Assembly: GCF_030466625.1 (NCBI RefSeq)
Contig: NZ_JADEVT010000005.1
Span: forward strand, 62,001 to 126,000
Origin: Nocardioides sp. ChNu-153
Lineage (GTDB): Bacteria; Actinomycetota; Actinomycetes; Propionibacteriales; Nocardioidaceae
Direction of reading: 5' to 3'
Length of the DNA: 64,000 bases
Position 1 is the first letter of the stretch. Each line of letters begins with the position of its first letter. The notes under the pieces are model-generated. The model had not been told where the DNA came from. It worked only from the letters and a program-made list of their open reading frames with translations, and ran no database searches. Position numbers and translations under genes: made by a program. Shown here piece by piece: positions 8,391 through 15,590 of this stretch.

Positions 8391-8425
8391 GACTAATAGT
8401 CTGGACGACAATTAATAGGATGGCA
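8391..8425 (-). promoter_or_regulatory. A+T-rich leader with repeated TAATAG, promoter of the cassette
   Basis: Immediately upstream of the J-domain gene the G+C content drops sharply. TAATAG occurs at 8394-8399 and again at 8413-8418, a 19-base period. On the minus strand CTATTAAT could be a -10 element. The paired copies could equally be regulator half-sites. Assigned by composition and position only. Confidence 0.4.
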
Positions 8426-8483
8426 AGGGGTTCTGGTCAGAAAGACAAAAAAGATCCGGCGGGGCGGTGCGGGGCCTGGCGGG

Positions 8484-8615
8484 TCGCGGTAGGAGCGGTA
8501 GTGGATGACTACCGCTGATACCGCGACCCGGATGCGGCCCGGCAGAGCCATCTCGTCGCGGTAGGAGCGGTAGCGATCCACTACCGCTGACACCGCGACC
8601 CGGATGCGGCCCGGC
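8484..8615. repeat. Two tandem 72-bp units, each an imperfect palindrome
   Basis: Copy 1 begins at 8484 and copy 2 at 8556, exactly 72 bases apart. Each has outer arms TCGCGGTA and TACCGCGA and inner arms around GCGGTAG and CTACCGC, giving a potential hairpin of about 43 bases. Each is followed by the same CCCGGATGCGGCCCGG tail. The copies differ mainly in the loop (TGGATGA against CGATCCA). They lie between the cassette promoter and the stop of the convergent FAD gene, so they could be terminators, regulator sites or a mobile palindromic unit. A 66-codon open frame across them repeats the same peptide and is probably not a gene. Confidence 0.75.
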
Positions 8616-8627
8616 GCGGCGGAGGCG

Positions 8628-9590
8628 TCAGTCGAGCCGCTCTACCAACGCTCGCCCCAGCTCGTGCCCGGAGCGCCACGCGGTCGCTACCCTCGGCTTC
8701 GGCCCCCACCCGTCGCCGCACACACCCACGCACCGCGGGTCCAGCAGGAACGGCTCGTCGCGCTCGCCCATCGGGCGCGCCAGCCCCCACCGCTTCACCT
8801 GCACCGCCGCGGGCTCGCCCAGCGACAGCACCGACCGCAGCGCCGCCACCATCTCCGCTCCTGCGGCGTCGGGGTCCTCGAGGTGCCGCCCAGCGAACTC
8901 CGGCGTCGAGTGCGCCACCAGCACGGGCGCGCCGTCGCCGCGGCGCTGCCCGTCGTCGGCCACGAACGACAGCACGCGGTCGCCGTTGACGAACACGCCG
9001 TCGACGTCCCAGGCGCGCTCCGGCCAGGTCGCGACGAGGGCCAGCACCGGCTCCCACTCCCGGTCCAGCCGCGCCGCCACGTCATCGAGCGACGCGTCGA
9101 GCAGCCGCCGCGCCTGCGGGTCCGGCATCGCCAGCACCACGGCCCGCGCCGGCTGGCCGTCCACGACGACCCCCGCGTCGCCGACGGCGACGGACGACAC
9201 CGCGGCCCGCCGTACGTCGAGGGGCTCGGCCAGGTGCTCCACCAGCGACCGCAGCGCGCCCGCCGCGCCCCAGCGCACCGGCCCGTCCTTCGCCTCCAGC
9301 CGGCCGTCGTCGAGCGCGTGGAAGCGGCTCGTCCACTCCCGCGCCAGGCCGGCCGCGCGCCACTCCTCGGCCACGGCAGCGAAGGCGGGGTCGTCGTCGG
9401 GCACCGTGAAGTACGACGCGCCCAGGTCGACTGGGCGGTCGTCCACGCGCCGCGACGCCATCCGACCGCCGATCCGCATGCCGCGGTCGACCACGACGAC
9501 TGGTACGCCGGCCTCCGTCAGCGCCCGCGCGCACGCCACCCCGGCGATGCCGGCACCGACGACGAGGACCGCGTCCTCGGGCCGGGTCAC
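8628..9590 (-). CDS. Renalase-like NAD(P)/FAD-dependent oxidoreductase
   Basis: About 320 residues from a GTG start. The N-terminus has the dinucleotide-binding VVGAGIAGVACARAL, then VVVVDRGMRIGGRMASRR, the GGRM signature of the amine oxidase/renalase group, and SYFTV typical of the renalase-like branch. The C-terminus has VGVCGDGWG and RVATAWRSG, the second FAD-contacting segment. The substrate cannot be told from sequence. It starts inside the stop of the upstream FAD gene (GTGA overlap), so the two are translationally coupled and probably work together. The frame is open far upstream, but that is a shadow of the neighbouring gene. Confidence 0.88.
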   Translation of the reverse strand: MTRPEDAVLVVGAGIAGVACARALTEAGVPVVVVDRGMRIGGRMASRRVDDRPVDLGASYFTVPDDDPAFAAVAEEWRAAGLAREWTSRFHALDDGRLEAKDGPVRWGAAGALRSLVEHLAEPLDVRRAAVSSVAVGDAGVVVDGQPARAVVLAMPDPQARRLLDASLDDVAARLDREWEPVLALVATWPERAWDVDGVFVNGDRVLSFVADDGQRRGDGAPVLVAHSTPEFAGRHLEDPDAAGAEMVAALRSVLSLGEPAAVQVKRWGLARPMGERDEPFLLDPRCVGVCGDGWGPKPRVATAWRSGHELGRALVERLD

Positions 9591-10873
9591 GCCGCGCCGC
9601 CGATCGCGCGTCGTACGGCGGTCGCAGCCCGGTGACCGCTCACCAGCGCGCCCTGGATCGAGGCGGTGTCGCGGTGGTCGCCGGCGACGAACACGCCGTC
9701 GCCGAGGTCGGTCGGGCGGGTCAGGGTCAACGGGGGCTCCTGGGCGGGTAGGGCGTGCGGGACCTCGTCGCGGCGCAGCAGCTCCCACCCGCGCGGGTCG
9801 CTGCCGAGCAGCTCGCCGGCGTGGTCGTGCATCGCCGCGGACGGGACGGGGCGGTCGGGGCCGAGCAGCGCCGATGCCCCGATCAGGTGCCGGCCGGGCG
9901 GCGCGTAGCTCGGCGCCGCCGCCGACATCACCGCCGCGTTGACGAGCGGCCCGTGCGGGCGGCCGCGGCCGTCGACGTGCAGCAGCCGCGCCCGGTCGCG
10001 GGGCGCCGGGGGCTCGGTCGTCGAGTACCACTCGGTGACCACCCCGTGCGACGCCGGCGCCGGTACGCCGAGCAGCGCCTCCGCGCCCGGCGCCGCGGTG
10101 GCGACGACGACGGCGCGCGCGACGTACTCACCCCCGGCGGTGCGGACCCGCGGCCCGCCGGAGCCCGTACTGCGCTCGACCGCCTCCACCTCGACACCCG
10201 TGCGGACGGGGCCGGACAGCCGCGCGGCGAGCTGGCGGGGGAGCGCCTCCATGCCGTCGCGGGGCAGCGCGGGCGTGGCCTGGAGGAACGAGCTCACGAG
10301 GAGGCGGGCGTACTGCGCCGAGCTCGCGCCCGCGTCCTCCAGCAGCACACCGGCGAGGAACCGGTCGAGCACGGTGCGCGGCAGGCCACCCACGCCGGCG
10401 GCGTCGAGGCTCGCCGCGAGCGTGGCGTCGGGCCGGGCCGCCAGGCGCCGCCCGAGCGACCCCCGCCCCGGCGTCAGCAGTGGCGCCGCCCAGCGCAGGA
10501 GGCCGAGCGTGCCCGGCACGCTGCCGGCCACCGCCCGCACCGAGGCCGGCAAGAGCCCCGGCGCGTGCCACGGGTGGCCGAGCCTGCGCACCCCGTCGGC
10601 GCCGCGCGCCGCCACGCCCGCGTCGAACGCGTGCAGGTCGAGGGCCGCGGTGTCGACCCAGCGTCGTACGGCGGGGTAGCCCGGGTTCAGCAGCTGGAAG
10701 CCGCGGTCAACCAGGTGCCCGTCGACGACGGCGGTGCGGATCCGCCCGCCCGGCGCGTCCTCGCGGTCGAGCACGACGACGTCGAGCCCGGCGCGCTCCA
10801 GCTCGTGCGCGCAGCGCAGCCCTGCGAGCCCCGCTCCGACGACCACGACGTCGGCCTCCGCCACCACAGCCAT
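9587..10873 (-). CDS. FAD-dependent amine oxidase/phytoene desaturase-like oxidoreductase
   Basis: About 428 residues from ATG 10873. ADVVVVGAGLAGLRCAHEL is the Rossmann FAD motif, EDAPGGRIRTAVVDG the following conserved segment, and DGVFVAGDHRDTASIQGAL the C-terminal flavin-binding signature. Overall length and motif order fit the flavin amine oxidase/protoporphyrinogen oxidase superfamily. Members oxidise amines, polyenes or porphyrins; the substrate here is unknown. It is the first gene of a coupled pair with the renalase-like gene. Its promoter must lie in the 280-base gap shared with the divergent phospholipase D gene. Confidence 0.88.
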   Translation of the reverse strand: MAVVAEADVVVVGAGLAGLRCAHELERAGLDVVVLDREDAPGGRIRTAVVDGHLVDRGFQLLNPGYPAVRRWVDTAALDLHAFDAGVAARGADGVRRLGHPWHAPGLLPASVRAVAGSVPGTLGLLRWAAPLLTPGRGSLGRRLAARPDATLAASLDAAGVGGLPRTVLDRFLAGVLLEDAGASSAQYARLLVSSFLQATPALPRDGMEALPRQLAARLSGPVRTGVEVEAVERSTGSGGPRVRTAGGEYVARAVVVATAAPGAEALLGVPAPASHGVVTEWYSTTEPPAPRDRARLLHVDGRGRPHGPLVNAAVMSAAAPSYAPPGRHLIGASALLGPDRPVPSAAMHDHAGELLGSDPRGWELLRRDEVPHALPAQEPPLTLTRPTDLGDGVFVAGDHRDTASIQGALVSGHRAATAVRRAIGGAA

Positions 10874-10923
10874 GACGACAGGATGGAGGGGCGCGCCAAC
10901 CACGTGTTCCGACGTGACCGCCT

Positions 10924-10957
10924 CAAGTCGGAATAGCGGTGATCCTGTTCCGACTTG
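10924..10957. promoter_or_regulatory. Perfect 10-bp inverted repeat CAAGTCGGAA/TTCCGACTTG
   Basis: CAAGTCGGAA at 10924-10933 and TTCCGACTTG at 10948-10957 are exact inverted copies around a 14-base loop. A further TTCCGAC half-site lies at 10911-10917. The spacing suits a dimeric regulator. It lies about 50 bases upstream of the FAD oxidoreductase start and just before a Fic-like gene remnant, so it may control the former or be left over from the latter. Confidence 0.45.
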
Positions 10958-10963
10958 GCCCTC

Positions 10964-11071
10964 CTCCGCCCGCTCACGCGGCGCACCCGCAACCAGGTCT
11001 GGGTCGCCGCCGTCGCGGACGAGCTCGACGACCTCGGGGTGCGGATCGCCCAGCGCGCGCGGCTCGGGTGA
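10964..11071 (+). pseudogene. C-terminal remnant of a Fic-family gene
   Basis: The frame ending at TGA 11069-11071 reads TRRTRNQVWVAAVADELDDL followed by VRIAQRARLG. Many Fic/DOC-type proteins end this way, with a VW..x..DELDDL helix and a basic IxxRAR tail. No start codon or Fic HPFxxGNGR motif exists upstream, so only the last 35 or so codons survive. Deletion of the rest probably created the present intergenic region. The family assignment rests on this short tail and is tentative. Confidence 0.4.
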
Positions 11072-11140
11072 GCTGCGCCGTACCACGCCACCCCGCTAGC
11101 CCACCGCCGCCCGCGTCACCTCGGCGTCACCTGGCGCACC

Positions 11141-11146
11141 CATACT
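11141..11146 (+). promoter_or_regulatory. -10 element of a probable leaderless promoter
   Basis: CATACT lies six bases before the GTG at 11153, with no ribosome-binding site between. In actinobacteria a -10 box this close to the start usually means transcription begins at the start codon itself. The same arrangement recurs at 28408 and 34374. Confidence 0.45.
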
Positions 11147-11152
11147 GACCGG

Positions 11153-12823
11153 GTGGTGGACGAGAGGGCGTGGCTGCTCACGCGCACGGAGCGCGGCAAC
11201 CCCGACACCGACATCGATCCCCCCGACGGCGACGTCGCCTGGTCGACGGGCAACCGGACGCTGGCCCACATCGACGGGGCGTCCTACTTCGAGGCGCTGC
11301 ACCGCGTGCTCGAGGCGACCCGCGCAGGCGACCTGGTGCTCTTCACCGACTGGATGGGTGACGCCGACCTGCGCCTGACCGGCGAGCCCGGCAGCGAGGT
11401 CGTCGAGGTCATCGGTCGCGCCGAGCAGCGCGGCGTCGACGTGCGCGGGCTGGTGTGGCGCTCCCACACCGACCAGGCCGGGTTCTTCGCGAAGAACAAC
11501 CGGCACCTCGGCGAGCAGCTCAGCCGCCGCGGCGCCGAGGTCTCCCTCGACATGCGCGTGCGCCCGGGCGGGTCGCACCACCAGAAGTTCGTCGTCGTGC
11601 GCCACGCCGACGACCCGTCGCGCGACGTCGCCTTCGTCGGCGGCATCGACCTGGCCCGCAACCGCCGCGACGACCAGCACCACGAGGGCGACCCGCAGGC
11701 GCGCCCGCTGACCGCGGAGTACGGCGAGCGCGCGCCGTGGCACGACGTGCAGCTCGAGCTGCGCGGTCCCGTCGTCCGTGACGTCGAGACCACCTTCCGC
11801 GAGCGCTGGGACGACCCCGCGCTCCTCACCCGGGCGCCGTGGCGGCGGGTGGCGGACGCCGTACGACGCGTCGAGACCGACCCCAGCCGCCTCCCCGCGC
11901 AGCGCCCCGCGCCCCCGCCGGTCGGCGGCGTGACCGTGCAGCTGCTCCGCGCGTACCCCCACCTCGGCCCCGGGCGCGGCTACGCGTTCGCCCGGCAGGG
12001 GGAGCGCAGCGTGGCCCGCGGCTACACCAAGGCGATCCGCCAGGCGCAGGAGCTCATCTACGTCGAGGACCAGTTCTTCTGGAGCCACCGCACGCAGCAC
12101 AACGTGCCGTGGCGCCGCCGCAGCGACGACAACGAGCCGCGCGGCAACGACGTCGTCGCCGCCCTCGAGCAGCAGCTCCTCGCCCGGCCCGGGCTGCGCG
12201 TCGTCGTGGTCGTGCCCCGCCACCCCGACAAGGACGGCCTCAACCGCGCCGCGCAGCGGCTCGCGCGCCACCGGGCCCTCGCTCGCCTGTACGACGTCGC
12301 GCCGGGCCGCGTCGCGGCGTACTCGATCGAGAACCGCGCCGGCGTCCCCGTCTACGTGCACGCGAAGGTCTGCATCATCGACGACACGTGGGCCACGACC
12401 GGCTCCGACAACTTCAACCGCCGCTCCTGGACCCACGACTCCGAGCTGACCGCCGCCGTGCTCGACCCCACGCACGCGGCGACGCTGCGCCTGCGGCTAG
12501 CCGCCGAGCACCTCGGGCGCCTGCGCACCCGGCCGGCGTCCGGCGCCGACGGCACCGAGGACGCGCTGGCCACCGACGAGCTCGACGAGGTCGCCGACTG
12601 CAAGAGCGCCGAGGGGATGTTCGAGGCGTTCGTCCAGCACGCCGAGCGCCTCGACGCCTGGCACGCCGGCGGCCGGGTGGGGGAGCGCCCACCGGGGCAC
12701 CTGCGCACGCTGCCGTTCCAGCAGCCGCCGCGCCGCGTGCGGCCCCTGGCCCGCTTCCTCCTCGCCGCCGTGCACGACCCCGACGGCCGCCCGCGCCAGA
12801 TGCGGCGCGAGCACTCGTACTAG
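11153..12823 (+). CDS. Phospholipase D-family phosphodiesterase
   Basis: A 556-residue enzyme with two HKD motifs: HHQKFVVV near residue 142, followed by FVGGIDLARNR, and VHAKVCIIDD near residue 400, followed by TTGSDNFNRRS. The two motifs form one active site that cleaves phosphodiester bonds, typically of phospholipids, through a phospho-His intermediate. There is no signal peptide or membrane span, so it is probably cytoplasmic or peripheral. The C-terminal 90 residues (CKSAEGMFEAF onward) occur in actinobacterial members. Two GTG codons are adjacent at 11153 and 11156; either could start. It stands alone and is divergent from the FAD oxidoreductases. Confidence 0.92.
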   Translation: MVDERAWLLTRTERGNPDTDIDPPDGDVAWSTGNRTLAHIDGASYFEALHRVLEATRAGDLVLFTDWMGDADLRLTGEPGSEVVEVIGRAEQRGVDVRGLVWRSHTDQAGFFAKNNRHLGEQLSRRGAEVSLDMRVRPGGSHHQKFVVVRHADDPSRDVAFVGGIDLARNRRDDQHHEGDPQARPLTAEYGERAPWHDVQLELRGPVVRDVETTFRERWDDPALLTRAPWRRVADAVRRVETDPSRLPAQRPAPPPVGGVTVQLLRAYPHLGPGRGYAFARQGERSVARGYTKAIRQAQELIYVEDQFFWSHRTQHNVPWRRRSDDNEPRGNDVVAALEQQLLARPGLRVVVVVPRHPDKDGLNRAAQRLARHRALARLYDVAPGRVAAYSIENRAGVPVYVHAKVCIIDDTWATTGSDNFNRRSWTHDSELTAAVLDPTHAATLRLRLAAEHLGRLRTRPASGADGTEDALATDELDEVADCKSAEGMFEAFVQHAERLDAWHAGGRVGERPPGHLRTLPFQQPPRRVRPLARFLLAAVHDPDGRPRQMRREHSY

Positions 12824-12856
12824 CCGGCGACCAGCCGCCGACCTGTCGGCAGACCC

Positions 12857-13297
12857 TCAGCCCACCGCGCGCCGCACGAGCTCGGTGATGCGGGCCGCGT
12901 CGTCGTCGGTGATGTCGCGCAGCGCGAAGGCGGTGGGCCACATCGTGCCGTCGTCGAGCGCGGCCGTGTCGTTGAAGCCGAGCGTGGCGTAGCGCGCCTC
13001 GAACTTCGCCGCGCCCTGGAAGAACACGACGACCTTGCCGTCGCGGGCGTAGGCGGGCATGCCGTACCAGGTCTTCGCGGCCAGCTCCGGCGCCACCTCG
13101 ACGACGATGGCGTGCACCCGCTCGGCGAGTACGCGGTCGGCGTCGGGCATCGCGGCGATCGCGTCGAGGCACTTCTGCGCCTCGTCGGCCTTCTTCTTGC
13201 CCCCGCGTCCCTCGCTGCGCAGCTCGTCTGCACGCGCCCGCATCGCCTCGCGCTCGGCGTCGCTGAAGCCGCCCTGCGTCGTGTCGTCCCCGCTCAT
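12857..13297 (-). CDS. DUF1801/YdhG-like small protein
   Basis: A 146-residue protein of the DUF1801 group. After a charged N-terminus (residues 1-40) comes a helix with DADRVLAERVHAIV, then AKTWYGMPAYARDGKVVVFF, the conserved W-Y-G-MPAY-x-GK-x-V core of the family. AKFEARYATLGF and a C-terminal helix follow. The function is not established; related proteins have been linked to iron delivery or treated as generic small-molecule binders. GGAGGAG lies upstream of the ATG. It converges on the phospholipase D gene and has no operon partner. Confidence 0.85.
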   Translation of the reverse strand: MSGDDTTQGGFSDAEREAMRARADELRSEGRGGKKKADEAQKCLDAIAAMPDADRVLAERVHAIVVEVAPELAAKTWYGMPAYARDGKVVVFFQGAAKFEARYATLGFNDTAALDDGTMWPTAFALRDITDDDAARITELVRRAVG

Positions 13298-13409
13298 CGT
13301 CGTCTCCTCCCGTGCGCCGGCGCCCGTCGGCCGGTCGACGGGAGCGACGCTAACGACCCGGCCGCCCCGGGGCTTCTCGGATCCTGACCAGTGCGGGTCA
13401 GCACCGCAC

Positions 13410-14102
13410 TCAGGCCACCCACTGCCCGGCGGCGAGCTCGATCCACGCGGCGAGGTCGGCGCCGCCGTCGACGGTGTAGAGCGAGAACGGCGGGCACCCC
13501 TCCCGCTGGCTCACGCCCGCGTAGGCGTGGTCGGGCGCGAACATCACGACCTCCCCGGTACGGCGGTGCGCGGCCGTCAGGTTGCCGTTCGCCTCCTTCG
13601 CGACGAGGGCGAACTCGGCGGGGTCGATCGGCACCTGCAGGTCCTCGTCCTCCCAGGCCCAGGCGTAGAGCTCCACCGCCTCGACGAACGTCCGCTCGTC
13701 GGCGGCGGACGACGCGGTCAGCACCTCGCGGTGGTTCGGGCTCCACCAGGTGTCGTCCCCGCCGTACGTGTTCTCGTGGGTGGGCGCCCCGAAGACGTTG
13801 ATGATCCCGCCCCAGCTGCGCCACAGCTCCTGGTGCAGCGGCAGCACGTCGACCGGCAGCTCGCCCTGCGGCGGTCGGCACAGCCAGCCGCGGCGGCCCG
13901 CGGGCCCGTCCCAGGCCAGCAGCTCGGCGTCCTTGCTGCCCACGACGACCGGCGTCACGGTGGCGCTGGTCAGCAGCCCCGACAGCACGGGCAGGGCGTC
14001 GACGGCGCCGCGGTCCCACGCGTAGGGCTCACCCACCGTCACCGCGGTGTCGGGCCCGACGAGGCGGGGGTGGGCACGGACGTAGGTCTCCCAGTCGCTC
14101 AC
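13410..14102 (-). CDS. Unknown protein, possibly SUKH (SMI1/KNR4)-like
   Basis: A 230-residue acidic, Trp-rich soluble protein. LHQELWRSWGGIINVFG in the middle and FSLYTVDGGADLAAWIELAA near the end resemble the core and tail of SUKH/SMI1-type domains, which often serve as toxin immunity proteins or general protein binders. The resemblance is loose and I would not name the gene on it. It starts at a GTG 43 bases after the stop of the NAD(P)-binding gene on the same strand, so the two probably share a transcript. No toxin gene is visible nearby. Confidence 0.6.
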   Translation of the reverse strand: MSDWETYVRAHPRLVGPDTAVTVGEPYAWDRGAVDALPVLSGLLTSATVTPVVVGSKDAELLAWDGPAGRRGWLCRPPQGELPVDVLPLHQELWRSWGGIINVFGAPTHENTYGGDDTWWSPNHREVLTASSAADERTFVEAVELYAWAWEDEDLQVPIDPAEFALVAKEANGNLTAAHRRTGEVVMFAPDHAYAGVSQREGCPPFSLYTVDGGADLAAWIELAAGQWVA

Positions 14103-14145
14103 GGCCCGGGACCCTGCCCCGGTGCCGGCGGGGGAAACCCGTCGC

Positions 14146-15096
14146 TCAGGCGGGGTCGGTCGGGGCCGGGGCGAGCGGGTCCTCGCCGACCTCGGTGCCG
14201 ACGGGCCGGCCGCGGGCGGCGCGCCGCAGGCTCTCCTCGAGGCCGGTGAAGCGGAAGTCGGGGGGCAGCAGCTCGCGTCGTACGTCGTCCTCGGCGCACA
14301 CCATGTCGTGGCGCAGGCTCTCGACCAGCGAGCGCGTGGTGGAGGAGTCGAGGCCGGTGAGCAGCGACGCCGCGCGGCCGACCACCCACTGCGGCACGAG
14401 GGGCACGACGACCTGCGGCCGCCAGCGGCTGTCGAGGCGCGCCGTCAGGGCGACGAGATCGGGGTAGCTCAGCACCTCGTCCCCGCCCAGGTCGTAGTGC
14501 CGGTTGCGCGGCTCGCCCTCGAGCGCCGCGACGATGGTGGCCAGCACGTCGTCGACGGCCACCGGCTGCACGCGGCTCCGCATCCAGGTCGGCACCGGGG
14601 TGACGGGCACGCGGTGGGTGAGGCGCGCGAGCAGCTCGTACGACGTGGAGCCGGCGCCGATGACCATGGCCGCGCGGAGGACGGTCGCGGGGGTGGCCGC
14701 CTCGAGGAGGATCTCCTCGACCTCCAGCCGCGACGCGAGGTGGTCCGACAGCTCCCCGTCGGGCACGAGGCCCGAGAGGTAGACGATGCGCCCGACCCCG
14801 GCCCGGTCGCAGGCCGCCGCCACGAGGCGCGCGGCCTCGCGGTCCTTCTCGACGAAGTCCCCGCCGTCCATCGAGTGGATGAGGTAGACCACCGCGTCCG
14901 TGCCCGCGACCGCGGTGGCGATCGCCGCCGGGTCCTCGACGTCGAACTCGCGCACCTCGACCTGGTCGCCCCACGGGTAGTCGGCGACGCGCGCCGGGGT
15001 GCGGGCCGCCGCGACGACGTCGTGCCCCGCCTCCAGCAGCGCCGGGACGAGCCGGGAGCCGACGTAGCCGGTGGAGCCGGTGACGAGTACGCGCAC
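14146..15096 (-). CDS. NAD(P)H-binding atypical SDR (NmrA-like)
   Basis: A 316-residue protein of the extended/atypical short-chain dehydrogenase group. The N-terminus RVLVTGSTGYVGSRLV is the TGxxGxxG dinucleotide motif. AVVYLIHSMDGGDF and RIVYLSGLVP occupy the usual strand positions, while the catalytic YxxxK is not obvious, as in NmrA-like sensor proteins. RVQPVAVDDVLATIV and YDLGGDEVLSYPDLV are typical of this group. It may sense redox state or reduce an unknown substrate. It starts at GTG 15096 and is followed 43 bases later by the unknown gene at 13410-14102. Confidence 0.88.
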   Translation of the reverse strand: MRVLVTGSTGYVGSRLVPALLEAGHDVVAAARTPARVADYPWGDQVEVREFDVEDPAAIATAVAGTDAVVYLIHSMDGGDFVEKDREAARLVAAACDRAGVGRIVYLSGLVPDGELSDHLASRLEVEEILLEAATPATVLRAAMVIGAGSTSYELLARLTHRVPVTPVPTWMRSRVQPVAVDDVLATIVAALEGEPRNRHYDLGGDEVLSYPDLVALTARLDSRWRPQVVVPLVPQWVVGRAASLLTGLDSSTTRSLVESLRHDMVCAEDDVRRELLPPDFRFTGLEESLRRAARGRPVGTEVGEDPLAPAPTDPA

Positions 15097-15324
15097 AGGG
15101 GGTTCCTCTCGGGGTACGACGCCACGCGGCGCCTGCCGTCAGCATGCCCGCGCGGGGGTAACGGGGGCGCCGCTCGCGGGGCGAGGTGCATGAAGCACAC
15201 ACCTTCGGGTTACCGTCCCTGAGAACCGGCTGCGTTTTCTCAGCACCACTAGGCTCAGCCGTTACAGCAGCCAGCACCCCCCGGTGCCGGCTGGAAGAGG
15301 CACAACGACACACGGAGGTCCCTC

Positions 15325-15396
15325 ATGAACACTCGTACCATCGCCATCGCCGCGCTCGTGATCGCCGTCGTCATCCTGCTGATCTTCCTGCTCTGA
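15325..15396 (+). CDS. 23-residue hydrophobic membrane peptide
   Basis: A very small gene: ATG 15325, GGAGG six bases upstream, 23 codons and TGA. The peptide is MNTRT followed by an unbroken run of Ala, Ile, Val, Leu and Phe, that is, one transmembrane helix with a short positive N-terminus, so probably N-in. The strong ribosome site, isolated position and complete hydrophobic design argue that it is real. Such peptides usually modulate a larger membrane protein; no partner is suggested here. The parS-like palindrome and a strong hairpin follow directly. Confidence 0.65.
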   Translation: MNTRTIAIAALVIAVVILLIFLL

Positions 15397-15433
15397 GCGA
15401 GCCGCTCCCTCGGGGGAGCACCAGGTGAGCGAC

Positions 15434-15447
15434 GTTCCACGTGGAAC
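15434..15447. promoter_or_regulatory. parS-like centromere site
   Basis: GTTCCACGTGGAAC is a perfect 14-bp palindrome with the CACGTG centre and GTTYCAC half-sites of bacterial parS, where ParB loads to organise the origin region. It lies between genes. The window also has the FHA/PknB/RodA block that is usually near oriC, which fits. I saw only this copy. Confidence 0.6.
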
Positions 15448-15463
15448 ATCGGCACCACCAGCA

Positions 15464-15497
15464 ACGGGAGCGCCGTACCTCGGTACGGCGCTCCCGT
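15464..15497. terminator. Strong hairpin with perfect 16-bp arms
   Basis: ACGGGAGCGCCGTACC at 15464-15479 pairs perfectly with 15482-15497 around a two-base loop. There is no T-run, as is usual for actinobacterial terminators. It lies between the small-peptide gene (plus) and a convergent secreted-protein gene (minus), so it can serve both. Confidence 0.7.
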
Positions 15498-15590
15498 CGC
15501 GTCCGGGCACGTTCCGGCGGGTGGGGCGAGCGGTCCGGTTCGGGCCCGGGTGCCGTCCGGCGCCGCGCTGTGCGGCGCCGGACGCACGGG

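Noticed and set aside
8393..8593. A 66-codon minus-strand frame across the tandem palindromes
   Set aside because: Its peptide repeats only because the DNA repeats; there is no ribosome site, and the palindromic structure explains the sequence better.
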